A stretch of 64,000 nt of DNA. It comes from Salvator merianae. Its lineage: Eukaryota > Chordata > Lepidosauria > Squamata > Teiidae. The notes beneath the pieces are model-generated. The model saw nothing but the letters and a program-made list of their open reading frames with translations, was not told the DNA's origin and did not search any database. The stretch covers positions 17,839,444 to 17,903,443 of the forward strand of contig QVOM02000034.1 of NCBI GenBank assembly GCA_003586115.2, written 5' to 3'. The translations under genes were made by a program, and so were the position numbers. Positions 11,488-23,572 of the stretch are shown here, one piece after another; the stretch's first letter is position 1; each line of letters starts with the position of its first letter.

Positions 11488-11777
11488 TTGTTCTTCTCTC
11501 CCCCCATCTCACAGTGATGGATTGATTTTTGCCAACTGATTAAAACAAAAGAGATCCAGCATTATTTTAACTTAGCCGATATGTATTTGGCTAACGGGCT
11601 GTCTAGTAAAGTCATCCAGCATAGCACTAGAAGGGACTTCTGGGAGCTTAAAGTCTATGAAAAAAAAAATCTAAGAAGGCAGGTGCACAGCAAGATCCAG
11701 AAAGTCCCTTCCATTGCTATGCCAAACAAGCTCACCAGATAGCCAATAAGTTGAATACATGGGAGGGGAATCACATT

Positions 11778-12345
11778 TATTTATTTATTTATTTATTTAT
11801 TGGATTTGTATGCCGCCCCTCTCCAAAGACTCGTGGCGGCTTACAACATATAAATACACATGATAATAATAAAATAATCCAATCTTTGTCTAATTTAAAA
11901 CCCATCTAAAATTGCAATTAGCAAACCATCTAAAATTACAATTTAAAATCTATCTAAAACCCCAAACCTAACATACATTCCTAACTAACATTCACTCTAC
12001 ACAGTCATCCTACCAATCAAGTGGAGCATCAAATTCAGTGACCCCAGGCCTGCCGGCAAAGGTGTGTTTTTAAGATCTTCCAAAAGGCCAGGAGAGTAGG
12101 GGCAGTACGGATCTCTAGGGGGAGCTGGTTCCACAGGGTCGGGGCCGCCACAGAGAAGGCCCTTCCCCTGGGGCCCGCCAGCCGACATTGATTGGCTGAC
12201 GGGACCTGGAGAAGGCCAACTCTGTGGCTCCTGACCGGCCGCTGGGATACATGAGGCAGGAGACGGCCCCGTAAGTAACCTGGTCCTAAGTGGACCTGGT
12301 CCACATCCATGTCTAGTGGGCCGTGGCAAGAGGCGAAGCCAGTTT
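11778..12345 (-). mobile_element. L2-type LINE 3' end
   Basis: Minus-strand L2 end. The conserved C-terminus of the reverse transcriptase protein is readable (RAFSVAAPTLWNQLPLEIR, then a KTHL segment). It is followed by a short 3' UTR with GGGGCGGC and GGCGGCATACAAATCCAATA, ending in an (AATA)n tail, seen on the plus strand as (TTTA)n at 11778-11801. The upstream part of the frame at 12346-12574 is not clearly L2. The copy is 5'-truncated. Confidence 0.8.
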
Positions 12346-14129
12346 TCCTCTTATATCCAGTTTTCCCCTTGCATCTGGAGGGTACCCTAGACACTGAAAA
12401 AGAGGAAGAGGAAGAAAATAGCTCCATTTGCCTCTTCCATATCCAAAAGCTATGGAACAACCCAAAAACTGTGACGAGTGAGAAGATAATTGTCTCTGTA
12501 TTGCAGATTTCCAGCAAATAAAATCTGCCTAAGTCCTCCTTTGAGATGATGATCAGTAACAATAATTCAGACAATGAAAGTTAATGAAGGTGGAGAAAAC
12601 ATGATCATGCTTGGCAAGGTTGAGTCAAGTCGAAAAAACGGAAGATGTAGAGGGATATGAGCAAAGAATGTCATTGGAAGAGCAATGAAATCTTAATAAA
12701 GACAGATCAAAATGGTGAACAGTTGTCCCTAAAAGATCAGTAGGAAGTAAACCTGGCTTATTGGCACCTGATAACCAACTCCAAATCAACTTACCTTGCT
12801 GTGGCTGTAATTGAGAACCTTCCTATATTCCCTGCCTTTTAAGAACTTTGGAAAGGTTCCTTTTTGGACTATAACTACCCTGATTCTTATGGCCACTTTG
12901 AGTAAGGATCCGGAGGAAATTTCCAAGATCCCCCTTAAAGCCTGTAGAGATTCATAATAAAACCTTTCTTTCCCTGATTTTTATTATTATCATCATGTAA
13001 AATAGCAACTGAAAATAATCTCCACATCTCACTTAGCAGGCTCTAATCAATCTTCACAGGCTCGCACAAAACTGAGTATTCTTAGAGAGAAGGAATTTTT
13101 AATTTTCATGCCACGTTAAAAACTGCACGTCTGATAATAAGCTTCCATCTCTTCCAATCAAAGGGTCAAGAAAAATTGTATGGCAAACAGGGAATGACCC
13201 AAACGCTTTAAGAAAATTACTGCACACAGTTACATATGTGGCTGTGATTCAGAGGTCAACGTTTTGTAGGTTTATAGTCCCTGCGCTTTGGGGAGAGTGT
13301 TTAGATTTGGCTTTTAAACAAAAAGCGTGAAAGCACTCAGCTGCTGGAGGCTGGATGTTGCATTAGATGGACAAAGAGTGGGAACCATCATCAGAAATAC
13401 TTTGTGCCTCAGCAGGACTGACGGACTAATAATCTCCTGCAATAGCATTTTGCTACCTAGGATCTTTGTACCTTTGAGTGCTAAAGGAAAAGTTAATTAA
13501 CAATACTTGTAAGACCTGCAACGTTTCATTTGGAAAAGCACTTTCCTGAATGCCCTCTTCTCCTTCAGGCTTGAAAGGATTGAAAATGCTTTTCCTGAAA
13601 GGAACACAAGTGTCTTTGTAATTGCAGCTATGTTCACATTCCTTCATCCCTTGGCTCATACCAATTTGCATGCCCAAGGCTGACATTTCAGAATGACATT
13701 GTTTATTTTAGTTGTTTTTACAGCTAAAATAAACAATTCCCCCATTAGCGCGAGAGTAAACGATTCCCCTTTTAAATTCCCCCATTCCTTCTCTCCGTCT
13801 GCAATCGCTCAAAGGTGGCTCAGAGGTGGCTGAGCTGCCATATGCTAGTGTTCCCATTCCACCTCTAATCCACATTAAAGACCAGGATATGCTCTTCCAA
13901 AGTACATTTTCTGGTCTGGAGTAGAAGTAGAATGGGAACAGTAGCTGCCACATCTAAGTGGCTCTGAGCTGCTTTTTTTGCAATCCGTCAATGCAACCTC
14001 TTGTCCTCTCAATGAGATTTGAGCTTGATCTTTCAGGTCTTGAGAGGATGGCTGTCGCCAAGGGAGATGGGTATCTCCTTTGCATACCCAAGGTCCCAGG
14101 TCTCCTCAGCACCCTCCCAGCATGCTGTT
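12346..14129. other. Intergenic stretch; 13,030-13,690 looks single-copy
   Basis: The first part is AT-rich filler. About 13,030-13,690 contains no repeat I can identify and has a non-degenerate look (few simple runs), so it is a candidate conserved non-coding element. That is a guess from appearance only. A short palindrome lies at 13698-13737. 13,745-13,955 contains an AGAGGTGG ... CCACCTCT inverted pair also seen near 54,350. Confidence 0.35.
13698..13737. repeat. Near-perfect AT-rich palindrome
   Basis: Arms of 17 bases (ATTGTTTATTTTAGTTG and its inverse) with one mismatch and a 6-base loop. It could be the end of a small element or a hairpin-forming site. Confidence 0.75.
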
Positions 14130-14513
14130 CTACAGTGGAACGAGACCGCACAGTGTGGCGATCATCCGCTCTGTGAGGTCTTGGAATAGACTCGCAGCAG
14201 GATACCAGCATTTGCAGTGCAAGTACTGGCATCTTGCACCATGACAGTGGTCAAGAAACTTCTGGCCACTGCCATGGTGACCGGGAACACCGCAGCCGAA
14301 GCTGCACTGCACCGCTCTGTGTTTGCACCCGGAAGAGGATGCAAACACAGTGTACTGGGAGCAGTACATCTGTGGAGCATGATTTTGTGCTCCATAGCAA
14401 ATAGTGATCTGGAGCAGCTATAGTCTGCTCCCAATCACTACAACCTCCACGAAAGTTAGAAGCACTTCACTAGTGAGTGTCCCCAATGCTATTGCAATGT
14501 GTCCATACAGTTA
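14130..14513. mobile_element. Family A palindromic element, copy 3
   Basis: Shares GGATACCAGCATTTGCAGTG, CTGGCCACTGCCATGG and CAACCTCCACGAAAG-type blocks with the copies at 264 and 3073. Its outer ends are degraded. Overlapping frames on both strands are shadows of the inverted structure. Confidence 0.65.
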
Positions 14514-15059
14514 CCAAGATCTAAGTAAAGATCACTGACAAGGTTCTATGTTGAAATCCTCACCACTATATTGCACTGGCAAGGGCTAGGCAACTGATGA
14601 GGCTGGATCCACAATAGGAATACAACCCAGGAAGTTGTATTCCTGATGATCCCTTTTTCTACTGTGCCTTTTGCTTACTAAGCAGAACAAGAACATGAAA
14701 GATTTGTAGCCTTCATTGGCTTTAGCCTTGCTTATTGAGCCCAGAAGAAAATGAAAAAGCAGATACTTGGTAGCAGTTAATACCATTATCCATAGACTTT
14801 GGGGCACAATCCAGGACCTGGTACTTCCCATGGGAGTCCAGAAGTCTCTATTATCTGGGGGGCATCCAAACACTAGGCCTCCGAGGACCTTTCTGTGCTC
14901 ATATTTAATCTATATTAGGAGTCCTCATAGTTGGGTTCTGGACCTCACTAGTCTGCACTTTATTAATTTATCCTGCCCTATACCCAAAGATCCAAGTGCA
15001 GGTTACAACAGTAACAAAAGAATGTCAAATGCACCCACTAAAAACAGTAACAGTGCCTG
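14514..15059. other. Intergenic, with a possible LINE tail
   Basis: 14955-15059 reads like the minus-strand 3' UTR of an old L2/CR1-type element (TTTATTAATTTATCCTGCCC). The remainder is unassigned. Confidence 0.35.
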
Positions 15060-15540
15060 AAATGAGGCCCCAGCCACCACTAGTATGCTCCAGCCATGCT
15101 AGATGGAGCATAATCCCAATCATGGAGGCCCTGATTAGGATTTCTGGAAGATCTCAACTTCAAAACCTACCAGTGGACCAGCATGCCTTAGTCCAGAACA
15201 TAGAGGTATGCAGAAGGCATAGCTCCATCTTTGACTAAATCATACCACCCAAATGGGCTTTCTGGTGGTTCAAGGCTATGAATTTTTGTTCCTAGCCCTT
15301 TGGAGTGCTCAGAGCCCAGACCTGAAGCTCATAAAAGCTCTGGGGCTGAGGTGGAGGTTGGTCTGGACCAGCACTGTCATACAGATAGCAGTGTTCCAGA
15401 CCACACCTTTCCATGGTCTGAAGGAGTGGGCCTGGCTGTTCCACACCTGCTGGTTTGGGCTATGGGGAGGGAACTGCAGAAAGGATCAAAGTCTCCTATT
15501 ATTGCTTTCACCTTCACTCTCAAAAAACACTGAATAGAGG
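15060..15540. mobile_element. Family C-like non-autonomous element, degraded
   Basis: Contains the blocks CAGTGGACCAGCATGCCTTA, GTCCAGAACATAGAGGT and TTTTTGTTCCTAGCCCTTTG. These recur in the elements at 27240-27410, 48730-48870 and 61990-62210. Ends are not clear. The frames at 15253-15537 are internal shadows. Confidence 0.5.
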
Positions 15541-15542
15541 TA

Positions 15543-16310
15543 GGATAGTAAGAACGTAAGTACATAAGAACATAAGAGGAGCCTTGCTGGATCAGGTCAT
15601 GGCCCACCTAGTCCAGCATCCTGTTTCACACAATGGCCCACCAATTGCTTCTGCTCGTTCTCAAGCAGAAGATGAAGGCAAAACCTTCACCTGCTCTCGA
15701 CTCCCTGTAAATAGGTTTTAAAGCTACCCAGGCTGATGGCTGTCACCACCTCTTCGGGTAATAAATTCCATAGACCAATGAGCTCTGGATAAAAAAAATT
15801 TCCCCCTGTCAGTCCTAACTCTTCTACCCATCAGCTTCATAGAGTGCCCCTGGGCCTAGTGCTGTGTGATAGAGAAAAGAATTTCTCTCTATCCACCTCT
15901 ATCTATACTGTGCATGATTTTATATACTTCAATCAGGTCTCCTCTTAAATGCCACTTTTCAAGGCTAAAGGGGCCAAGATGTTGCAACCTAATTTCATAA
16001 GGAAGGTGTTCCAGCCCCTTGATCACTCTGGTTGCCCTTTTCTGCACCTTCTCCAGTTCCACAATATCCTTTCTGAGGCGGGGTGACCAGAACTGTACAC
16101 AATATTCCAAGTGCGGTCTCACCATAGATTTGTAAAGAGGCACAATGGCATTTGCTGACTTGTTTTCTATTCCTTTCCTAATTACCCCTAGCACTGAATT
16201 TGCTTTTTCCACTGCTGCAGCACACTGGGTTGACACCTTCATTGAGCTGTCAACTAGAATCCCAAGATCCTTTTTCTGGCCTGTCACAGAAGACCAGTTC
16301 TAATAGACCA
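15543..16310 (-). mobile_element. CR1 LINE 3' portion
   Basis: Minus-strand CR1 holding the last part of ORF2 plus the full 3' UTR. The 3' terminus is made of repeats of TTCTTATG (plus-strand CATAAGAA near 15565). The UTR holds TGGACTAGGTGGGCC-type sequence shared with at least seven other copies here. It is 5'-truncated near 16310. Confidence 0.88.
15889..16287 (-). pseudogene. CR1 ORF2 C-terminal region
   Basis: A frame of 132 residues matching the C-terminal end of the CR1 reverse transcriptase protein: KDLGILVDSSMKVSTQCAAA, KSMVRPHLEYCVQFWSP, LEKVQKRATRVIKGLEHLPY and LRGDLIEVYKIMH. It is open through the whole fragment but lacks the endonuclease and polymerase core. The well-kept frame suggests a fairly recent insertion. 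Not a host gene. Confidence 0.88.
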
Positions 16311-16554
16311 GTCATAAGATTGATCATAAAATAAGAAAGAAAGGGGAAGAGCTTATTTTCTGAGCCAACCCAGGGCGGACACTCCACCCATCATTTGTAA
16401 ACAATGGCTAGAATTCCTGACACATTGTTGCTAAAGGCAGCATGTTACCCATAAAAAGGTTGGGCTGACATGAAGACCTGCTTTGCAACCATGATGGTGG
16501 AGGCTTCCTCTGCACAATAGCCACCCCAATTGATGCTGCACAATTGAGGCTGTC

Positions 16555-16781
16555 AGGTGTATCAATGGCTACTAGAATGGATGCCTAGGTACTGCCTCCA
16601 GGTTGGAAAGACAGGCAGGATGTCTGTAAAACCATTTGCGGGGAGTCAAGAGCAGGTGAAGGTTTTGCCTTTTATTCTGAGAATGCCCAGAAGCAATTGG
16701 TGGGCCACTGTGTGAAACAGAATGCTGGACTAGATGGGCTATGGCCTGATCCAGCAAGGCTCCTCTTATGTTCTTATGTTC
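16555..16781 (+). mobile_element. CR1 3' end, plus strand
   Basis: CR1 3' UTR: ATCAATGGCTACTAGAATGG, GCCCAGAAGCAATTGGTGGG and GGACTAGATGGGCTATGG, ending CTCTTATGTTCTTATGTTC. 5'-truncated. Confidence 0.85.
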
Positions 16782-17149
16782 ACAACAGCCACCCCAATTG
16801 AGGCTTGATGTGAATGTAGCTTGAGTCTGCAGTCACACACAAAGTTTTAAATGGCTTGAAGAAGTCCTTCATGCTTGGGGTTCACACACAAAACCAACCT
16901 TCTAATTTTTATCTGAGCCATTCCCCCGAAATTCAGCCTACCCAGTCATCAGATTATCTCAACTCTTGGACCATTTTAGTTCCATACTCCAGTTACATTT
17001 TCAGGGTGTGAACGAGGACTACTGGAGATAGCATCCGGACTTTCGTGGGCAGGCAGAAGGAGGGTTTTCCTTCTCCTCTTCATGTAATGTTGAAGCTTGT
17101 GGGTGTTAAGTAGGACAGTGCCATCCGCCTTCTCCCTTGCCCAGTGTCT

Positions 17150-17305
17150 CCATGTGATTAAAGGAGTGGACTCTGGCAACCAAAGAAGTGGACTCAGGTA
17201 GGCACAATGGCCAAAGGAGCAAACTCAGGCAAGCAATGGCCAAAGGAGCAGACTTAGGCAGGCAGTGGCCAGAGGAGCAGACTCAGGCAGGCAGTGGCCA
17301 AAGCC
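17150..17305. repeat. Minisatellite, about five units of about 30-36 bp
   Basis: Tandem copies of a unit close to GGCCAAAGGAGCAGACTCAG plus GCAGGCAGT, diverging at the left edge. No coding frame follows the unit length. Confidence 0.75.
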
Positions 17306-18134
17306 AGTTGTACCTGCTGAGCCAGTCCAAACACATTCATGGCAGATGTATCTCTTAGTGGCTTGTTGGCCATTATGCCGAACAAGATGGATTCCAGCCT
17401 TCCTCAGCCATACTCTTTTTATGCCCTTTAAAGCTGTATTTTATATTGTTTGGTATGTATGGGAAGGACAGAAGCAAATGGGTAAATCCATGCTATTCTT
17501 TTTATAACAATCTCTCCATCCCATGGTAAATTGTTCTTTTAATGCATAGTCTGGCAGGAAAAAGAAAACCCATTTTCCACAGACTAAAACTTCATTGTCA
17601 GACATAAAATATGAAATCCACAATCTGAAAAGATTGTAGGTTATTGGCAAGCACCAACCTTTGAAGAAATGTCATTTCCTGTGCTGAACCAGTGGAGCAG
17701 GTGATGAGAGAAAGTGCTTCAACAATGCAAGTACTAAGGGCAGGTAATTTAGCACAATCACTACCTTTGTTATTGGTATCTGTCATCTGCTAGTATTTCT
17801 GCCCTAAAAAGCAACTCTATCGCCAATGCATTTTCAATTCTTCTGCTTTTGTAAGAAGAAATTTGCATTTGCTCCTTTCCTGATTATCCTTCTTGACATT
17901 TGCAATCAAATAGTGGGCCAAATTATCTCAGAAATTTAGTTGAAAAACATTAGTAGTGATTAGTTTCATGCAGTTCAATAAATGTCGGTTTAACAATTTT
18001 CCCATGAACTACTTCAGCTACAATCCTATACATACTTACAGGTGGCTTCCAATACATTCCCCCCAAATTGGGACCAAAAAACATACTTCCTACTTTAACT
18101 TAAGTACCTCCTCCAGAGGCAGGAAAGAAACAAA
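17306..18134. other. Intergenic stretch, nothing recognised
   Basis: No repeat family, RNA gene or splice-like structure recognised. Small frames only. Confidence 0.45.
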
Positions 18135-18311
18135 GGCCTTTTCCACAGTGGGCCTTATTCTGGGATATATTCTGGAATAAAGGCCTGATGTCTGCATGGT
18201 AATGCAAACTATGGCAGGCTCTGGGCGGGGCTTGTCGTAGTCTGTACCAGCATGCAGATGGCAGGCCCCTGTTCTGGGGTATATCCTGGATATATCCAAT
18301 GCAGAAAGGGT
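18135..18311. mobile_element. Whole-length palindromic element, family B copy 2
   Basis: About 177 bp with ends GGCCTTTTCCACAGTGGGCC and, inverted, GACCCTTTCTGCATTGGA. The centre GGCAGGCTCTGGGCGGGGCT matches the loop area of copy 1 at 8493. Flanked by CAAA on both sides. Confidence 0.72.
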
Positions 18312-19550
18312 CAAAATGCTGACTGCAAGAGCTGTCATTCCTTTCATCAAACTAGGAGCAGAACTGCTACAGAAGAAATTGCTGAAATCAGTTCCCATTC
18401 ACCCCTTTGCCCCTCCCCAACCAATCCAACACTCTACAGCTACAGAGCCATGTTAGTTAAAGTAAGAAGGGTTTTTTTAATTTCAATTTTTCGAGGCATT
18501 TTAGAAGCTCTACTCATATTTTCTAATCCTGATATGCAGCGTATGAATTGGTTCTTCTGCCTCCATTCACAAAAAGGGAAACATCTTTGCAGAACATTTG
18601 AACATACTTTCTTTCAAATGTCAATCTTTTTTTTACTGGGAGAGTCAAAAGAAAGTCATGTTTGCATATGCCTTGGGCAATAGTGTCCCTATCATATTCT
18701 ATATCCTAATCTGAAATACTTCTGGGCAAATGGCCAAAAGCAGCTATTTTGCATGAAACACCTGATAAAGGTTAAATTAAAAGGTGGGAAATATAGTAAC
18801 TATGACTAACAGACGAAAGGACAGCTCTTTGCTATTACAGTCTTTATTTTTATTTTTATTTTTTTCCCATAAATTGTCTGGCACTATATGCAAGATGTCC
18901 TGTTTTCCCAAAGAATATAACTTTGAATCAAGAAAATCATGAATGGTTTTCCAGATTGATGCGTGCCAGCTTCAAATATCTGAAGCACAGAGACAAGAAA
19001 CTTTATTTAGTTGATATTTATTCCCTGCCCTGTGCCAAAGGTCTCATGGTGGGTTACAGAATTCCAAAACACTTCTGCATCAACCCACTGCTGCATGGAG
19101 GAAGTTCACAATATTCTTTTTTATTAATCATATTTCCTTTACAACTCCCTTACAATTAACCATACAGTCAATACCTGTAAACATTTGCTTATAATTAAGA
19201 ACTGATGTTTCAATTATGTTTCTTTATGCATGAATACTGTGTGATTATGATAAAACAGTCATAAAAGTTGCCTCCAGCCTTTTAAAGATTTACTTAGGCC
19301 AATGCAAACATGGTTAATCAAATCCTTACAACAGCTCTGCGGGGGGAATAAGCAAAGAGAGATTGGTTTAAAAGTGGTCTGTTTGCCTTATAATTTGGGA
19401 TCTTGCTTCACAAACATGTAAATGTTACCATTCCGAGGTGCAGTTCCCCAGGACCACAGTATTTCAATTGCCTTATCACTTCACCTTTTCCTTTTTTCCT
19501 GAGAAAATCAGAACAGGAAATCAGGACAGCAAATAAAAAGCACATCACAA
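18312..19550. other. Intergenic; LINE-tail trace at 19005-19080
   Basis: 19005-19080 (TTTATTTAGTTGATATTTAT then TTCCCTGCCCTGTGCCAAAG) reads like the minus-strand 3' end of an L2-type LINE. 18843-18864 is a (TTTTTA)n run. The rest is unassigned. Confidence 0.4.
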
Positions 19551-19935
19551 GGGTGCCTCCAGACATCAAGAGAAAATTGTGGAATCTTCTTTAGTTCCTG
19601 CAAGTACCTCTCACAGCCACTGCCAGACACCAGGAGGCTATCCCAGGACAAGCTTAGGCTCTCACCTCATCTGCTGGCTGTTCACATTATTGTAGCTATT
19701 CAAAAATACGCAGATGTTAGCAAGCATCCACCCACTTCCCTTTGTTTTTTTCCCTGCACTTGCTAGCATCCAGGTATTACTGAACAGCAACAATAACACA
19801 AAGAGCTGGCAGAAGAGGTAAGAGTCTGGGATTGGAATCAATATTATGAGAAGTCCAGCATCATTGTTGGATTTCCTGTAATAGCAATATTACAGATTTT
19901 TGGACAGCTAACCCAGGAATATATTGGGAATGCCA
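19551..19935 (+). mobile_element. Non-autonomous DNA transposon, family D copy 1
   Basis: Begins GGGTGCCTCCAGACATC and shares with 44587-44955, in the opposite orientation, a body including CCCACTTCCCTTTG and GGATTTCCTGTAATAGC/TATTACAG. The right end is degraded near TGCCACAGAT. No transposase. Confidence 0.6.
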
Positions 19936-19959
19936 CAGATATGTCTAATCCTCTGCACT

Positions 19960-20530
19960 TCACTTTAAGAAGTATTTGGGGGAAATGAAGCCAGTGAAGC
20001 CAGTGAAATGGCACCCAAGTCATTTTGGGCTTTATATGTCAGTATCAACACCTTGAACTGGGCTTGGAAGCAAACTGATGACCAGTGCAGTTCCTTCAAG
20101 ACCACTGTGATGTGCATCTGATCAAAAATTCCCATCAGCAGTTGTGCTGCTACATTCTGCACTGGTTGCAGCTTCTGAACCATCTTCAAGGGTAGTTCCA
20201 TATACAGTAGACTAGCTTGGAGGTTGGATCACTTTGGCCAAGTTGTCCCAATCTAGGAAAGGCCGAAGGTAGCGAATGAGTCAGAGATGGAGCTACACGC
20301 TCTGGCTGACACTGCCACCTGAGCCTCAAGTGACAGCAATGAATCCAGAAGCACTTTCAGATCACACATCCTTTCTTTCAGGAGCAAAACAACCCCATCG
20401 AGGATCATGTGTCATCCAACGTCCTGGACACATAATACCTCTGTCTTGTCTGGATTCAATTTCAATTTGCTGGTCCTCATCCAGCCCATTACTGTCTTCA
20501 GGATACATTTGTCATCCTAAATGATGTTAT
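19960..20530 (-). mobile_element. L2-type LINE, reverse transcriptase C-terminal region
   Basis: The minus-strand frame 20201-19965 reads LPLKMVQKLQPVQNVAAQLL and LHWSSVCFQAQFKVLILTYK. These are the L2 signatures seen as LQLVQNAAARL and LHWLPIRFRAQFKVL in better copies (family knowledge). 20210-20530 continues upstream into the part preceding LDYCN, with stops. Old and non-functional. Confidence 0.75.
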
Positions 20531-21194
20531 TTAGAATTAGACTGCAGTGAAATTACACACCATTACGCATGACAACCAATTAGAAATATTCTGTACACAG
20601 AGAAAAATGCACAAAAGCCTTTTTTCCTCTACAGCTATAAACAATGTTCTTATAGCCTTCATTCTAGGCTTGATTCATGGGATAACAATGCAGAATTATC
20701 AACCATAGTCACCCAATAATTGAAAACTACAGGTTACATAAAATCTTTCCTCAACTCAGATAAACCACACTGTTTTGTCCAGCATGAAACTTCCTGCCTC
20801 TATGTCTAATTAGTACTTAATTATTGTGTCTTAAGATATAGCAAGAATATTTCAGGTCCAGGTGACCAATGCCTGAACAGGTGACATCCATTTGACGGAC
20901 AGGCTTCACCTTGCTTACCACTCCCTGCTGATAAATCTACCATCATATACCATATCTTTTGCCCCATCTACACTGCACGCAACTTACATATGAGGAGGAA
21001 GGAGCTAAGACATTCCAAAGCCAGGGGGGGAACCCAAGCTCTTTGAAATTTAAGGATTTTCTTCAAAATGTTCACTGTGGACATTCTGTATGCTGGGAAT
21101 CTCTTTCTATAGGATGGGCTTTCCTTACAAGGGAAATGGCAACATTAGTCCCTTCCCCTCTCAACACTGTCCAGAAGCCTTTATCTATTCATTA

Positions 21195-21198
<4 letters not shown>
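20531..21198. other. Intergenic stretch, nothing recognised
   Basis: No recognised repeat or gene. The frame at 20959-21390 crosses the dinucleotide repeat and is not credible. Confidence 0.45.

Positions 21199-21226
<28 letters not shown>
21199..21226. repeat. (GT)n microsatellite
   Basis: About 14 pure units. A short C-run/A-run tract follows at 21251-21268. Confidence 0.92.
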
Positions 21227-21229
<3 letters not shown>

Positions 21230-21402
21230 ACAGTCATCTCAGGGCATACCCCCCCCCCAAAAAAAAAGACTTAGGACTCCAACTAACAATTCTTCATGCT
21301 CAACGTCTTCTCTTGAGGACAGCAAAGGTGCCCAGGAAAAGCGGCAGAAGCCCTGCTGTGTCTCAGATATCTCAGTCATCATCCCATTGACACATAAATT
21401 GT

Positions 21403-21851
21403 GGAATCATTCCTTTGTTTTGTTTTGTTTTGCTTTATTTAAGACATATAAAACTTACATTAAGTTCAACAATTCATACAGTAACATTTTTTACTACTGA
21501 CCTCTTCTTCCTTCCAAATTTCTTCTATATTTCATGTTTCTTGCCCCTCCTGATCACTTTCAAATCTTTTCTTCCACTGGTTGTCTTCTTTCCTCATCAC
21601 TCTTCAAATCCAGCAATCACAAGTCCACTTTCCAATTCTTGCAGAAAGTCAATAAAGGGTTTCCAGTTTCCATAAAACCTATCAACTGTCTTATTTCTCA
21701 ATAAGTTATTCAATTTATCCATCTCAGCAAGGTCCATCATTTTGACCAACCAATCATCCACCGTTGGTATTTTGTCCCCTTTCCATTTCTGCACATATAC
21801 AATTCTGGCTGCAGTTAATCATATTTTGCAATAAGGAATCTTTCCTTTGTT
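21403..21851 (-). mobile_element. 5'-truncated L1 insertion with target duplication
   Basis: Minus-strand L1 end, inserted DNA about 21420-21834. The ORF2 C-terminal frame 21794-21597 reads QKWKGDKIPTVDDWLVKMMD and LAEMDKLNNLLRNKTVDRF, a standard L1 ending. It is followed by a T/C-rich-strand 3' UTR and a tail seen on the plus strand as (TTTTG)n. The flanks carry GGAATCATTCCTTTGTT (21403-21419) and GGAATCTTTCCTTTGTT (21835-21851), a 17-base duplication with one mismatch. This marks the exact ends and a relatively recent event. Confidence 0.88.
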
Positions 21852-23572
21852 GATAAAGAGAGCCATGTTTCTTTGCAGGGAGTGGAAAGAAAAGGAGGAA
21901 AAATAGACTGGCCATAATTCAGCTATCCTTTCAGACAAAAACAATAACAGCATCTATACAATGAAACTGAAATTAAATTAAAATTAAATTGCAAAGTGAT
22001 AGACTAATTACAGCTCAAACACTGTCGTACATCAATGGGTCTTCAGTGATCTTAAGCACATTTTTAATTGAAAACTGCAGGCCAGGGAAGAGAAGGGAAG
22101 GGTGAGAAAACATCACTTCTTGCCTGCTCTCTTTTGCTTTGCTTCAGGAGACTAAGGGTATGTTCGCACACATTTTTGGCCACCCCGGGGCAATTCTGAG
22201 ACCCTAGGGACACACATAAAATTTAAAGAGAACATTCACCCCATCCCCAAAGAAAGAAAGGCTCTTTGGATGAGAGTCCTGTTTGGGGTGAATGGGGTAG
22301 GAAGCTACAGAGACTCTTGTAGCCAATGGAAATGGCTGCTAAGGTGCAGGCCATTCAGGGACCCAGAAATCAAACCAGTGGCATCCAATGAATGGCAAGT
22401 TCTTGTTGCTACAGAGGGGTTGCTATGCTTCGAGGTGAAGGCAACAAGAAGAGAAGCAAGGTAGGAGGCTTTTGAGTGCTTCTTTTAAAAACTGTGTGAT
22501 GCAGGGGTTTTTTTCCTGTCTCCACAAATGGGGTGACACATTACTCTAAAAACACGTATAGGAGGTTTGCATATACAAAAGTACATGTGTGTATGAACTT
22601 ATGGCCTTTGAATTGTACAACTGGATGGGGATTTTGACCATGGCTTGCTCATGGAAGGCACCTGGAAAGCATTGCAGAGAAACCATCTTGGAAGAGAAAC
22701 TCCATTTTAAACTGAGAAATTTTCCTTTGCTCCCCTGCCCCTTTCCAAATTTCAGTCTAGAACAGAAGAAGTTTGCTGTAAACAGGAAAACACCTGAAGC
22801 ATGTTGCAACTGGCAGGAGGTTTTAGCTAGACTCTGGTTTTGTTTTGCTCTGCAGCCTTGCTTAAGCTAAATTTCACTGCTACACTGCTTTGCAGCTTTG
22901 CCGAGCTAAATCACTGAGAAAGAGGGACGCTCCCTCTCTCACTACTTTCTGGCTACAGGGTACCCTTGGCTGGACATCTGCAGATCTTAGGATCCCTGTC
23001 TGCAGGTGCAGGATATCCAAGTGTTTGGCATTGACCATTCTTGGGCTTGTGCTGCAGATATGTCCAAAGGTCTCTGGTGGTGGCCCCCTTGGCTCTCCCA
23101 CTAGAACCCCCAAGCCTCCATACTCTCTGCTGCCTGGCAAAGAGCTGTGCATTTGGGAAGTGAGGATTGTGGAGCATTCCAATTTCCCATTCCCTCTGTT
23201 GGCTTTTGAGCCCCTGGTACCCAACTTCTGGACTCTACAGCAGGGGCAGAGATCTCTGAAAGCAAAAATCTTCAACTTTCTTTTTAGCTTCTTATTTTTG
23301 GTGAAGACTGTCCTGGGAGAAGACTTTGAGGGTGAAAACTGCTTTTTATTGTCCTGCTTGTTTGTTATTTTCCCCCAGAGAGAATAGTAGAGCAGATTGT
23401 AGAAACTGATTGGGTGAGCAACCTTACCAAAACCAAGAGAGTCAGAGAATGGGGTGGAGATATTTTATTGGTTAAGTTGGGAGGAGTGGACCTCAGCTGA
23501 CTGGGAAAGCTGTTAGAATTGTTAGGAACAATACACACTGCTTCCACTTAGCACAACAGCACTCTTTAGACT
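21852..23572. other. Intergenic; two overlapping long frames of no known family
   Basis: 22150-22510 begins with GTATGTTCGCACACATTTTT, similar in style to the ends of the palindromic elements, but no partner end was found. 22890-23387 (plus, 165 residues) and 22880-23275 (minus, 131 residues) are opposing frames in the same DNA. Neither shows a domain. An LTR or unknown repeat is possible. Confidence 0.35.

Noticed and set aside
22890..23387. 165-residue plus-strand frame opposed by a 131-residue minus frame
   Set aside because: Two opposing frames in the same DNA, neither with a recognisable domain or splice context. Kept only as an unassigned stretch.
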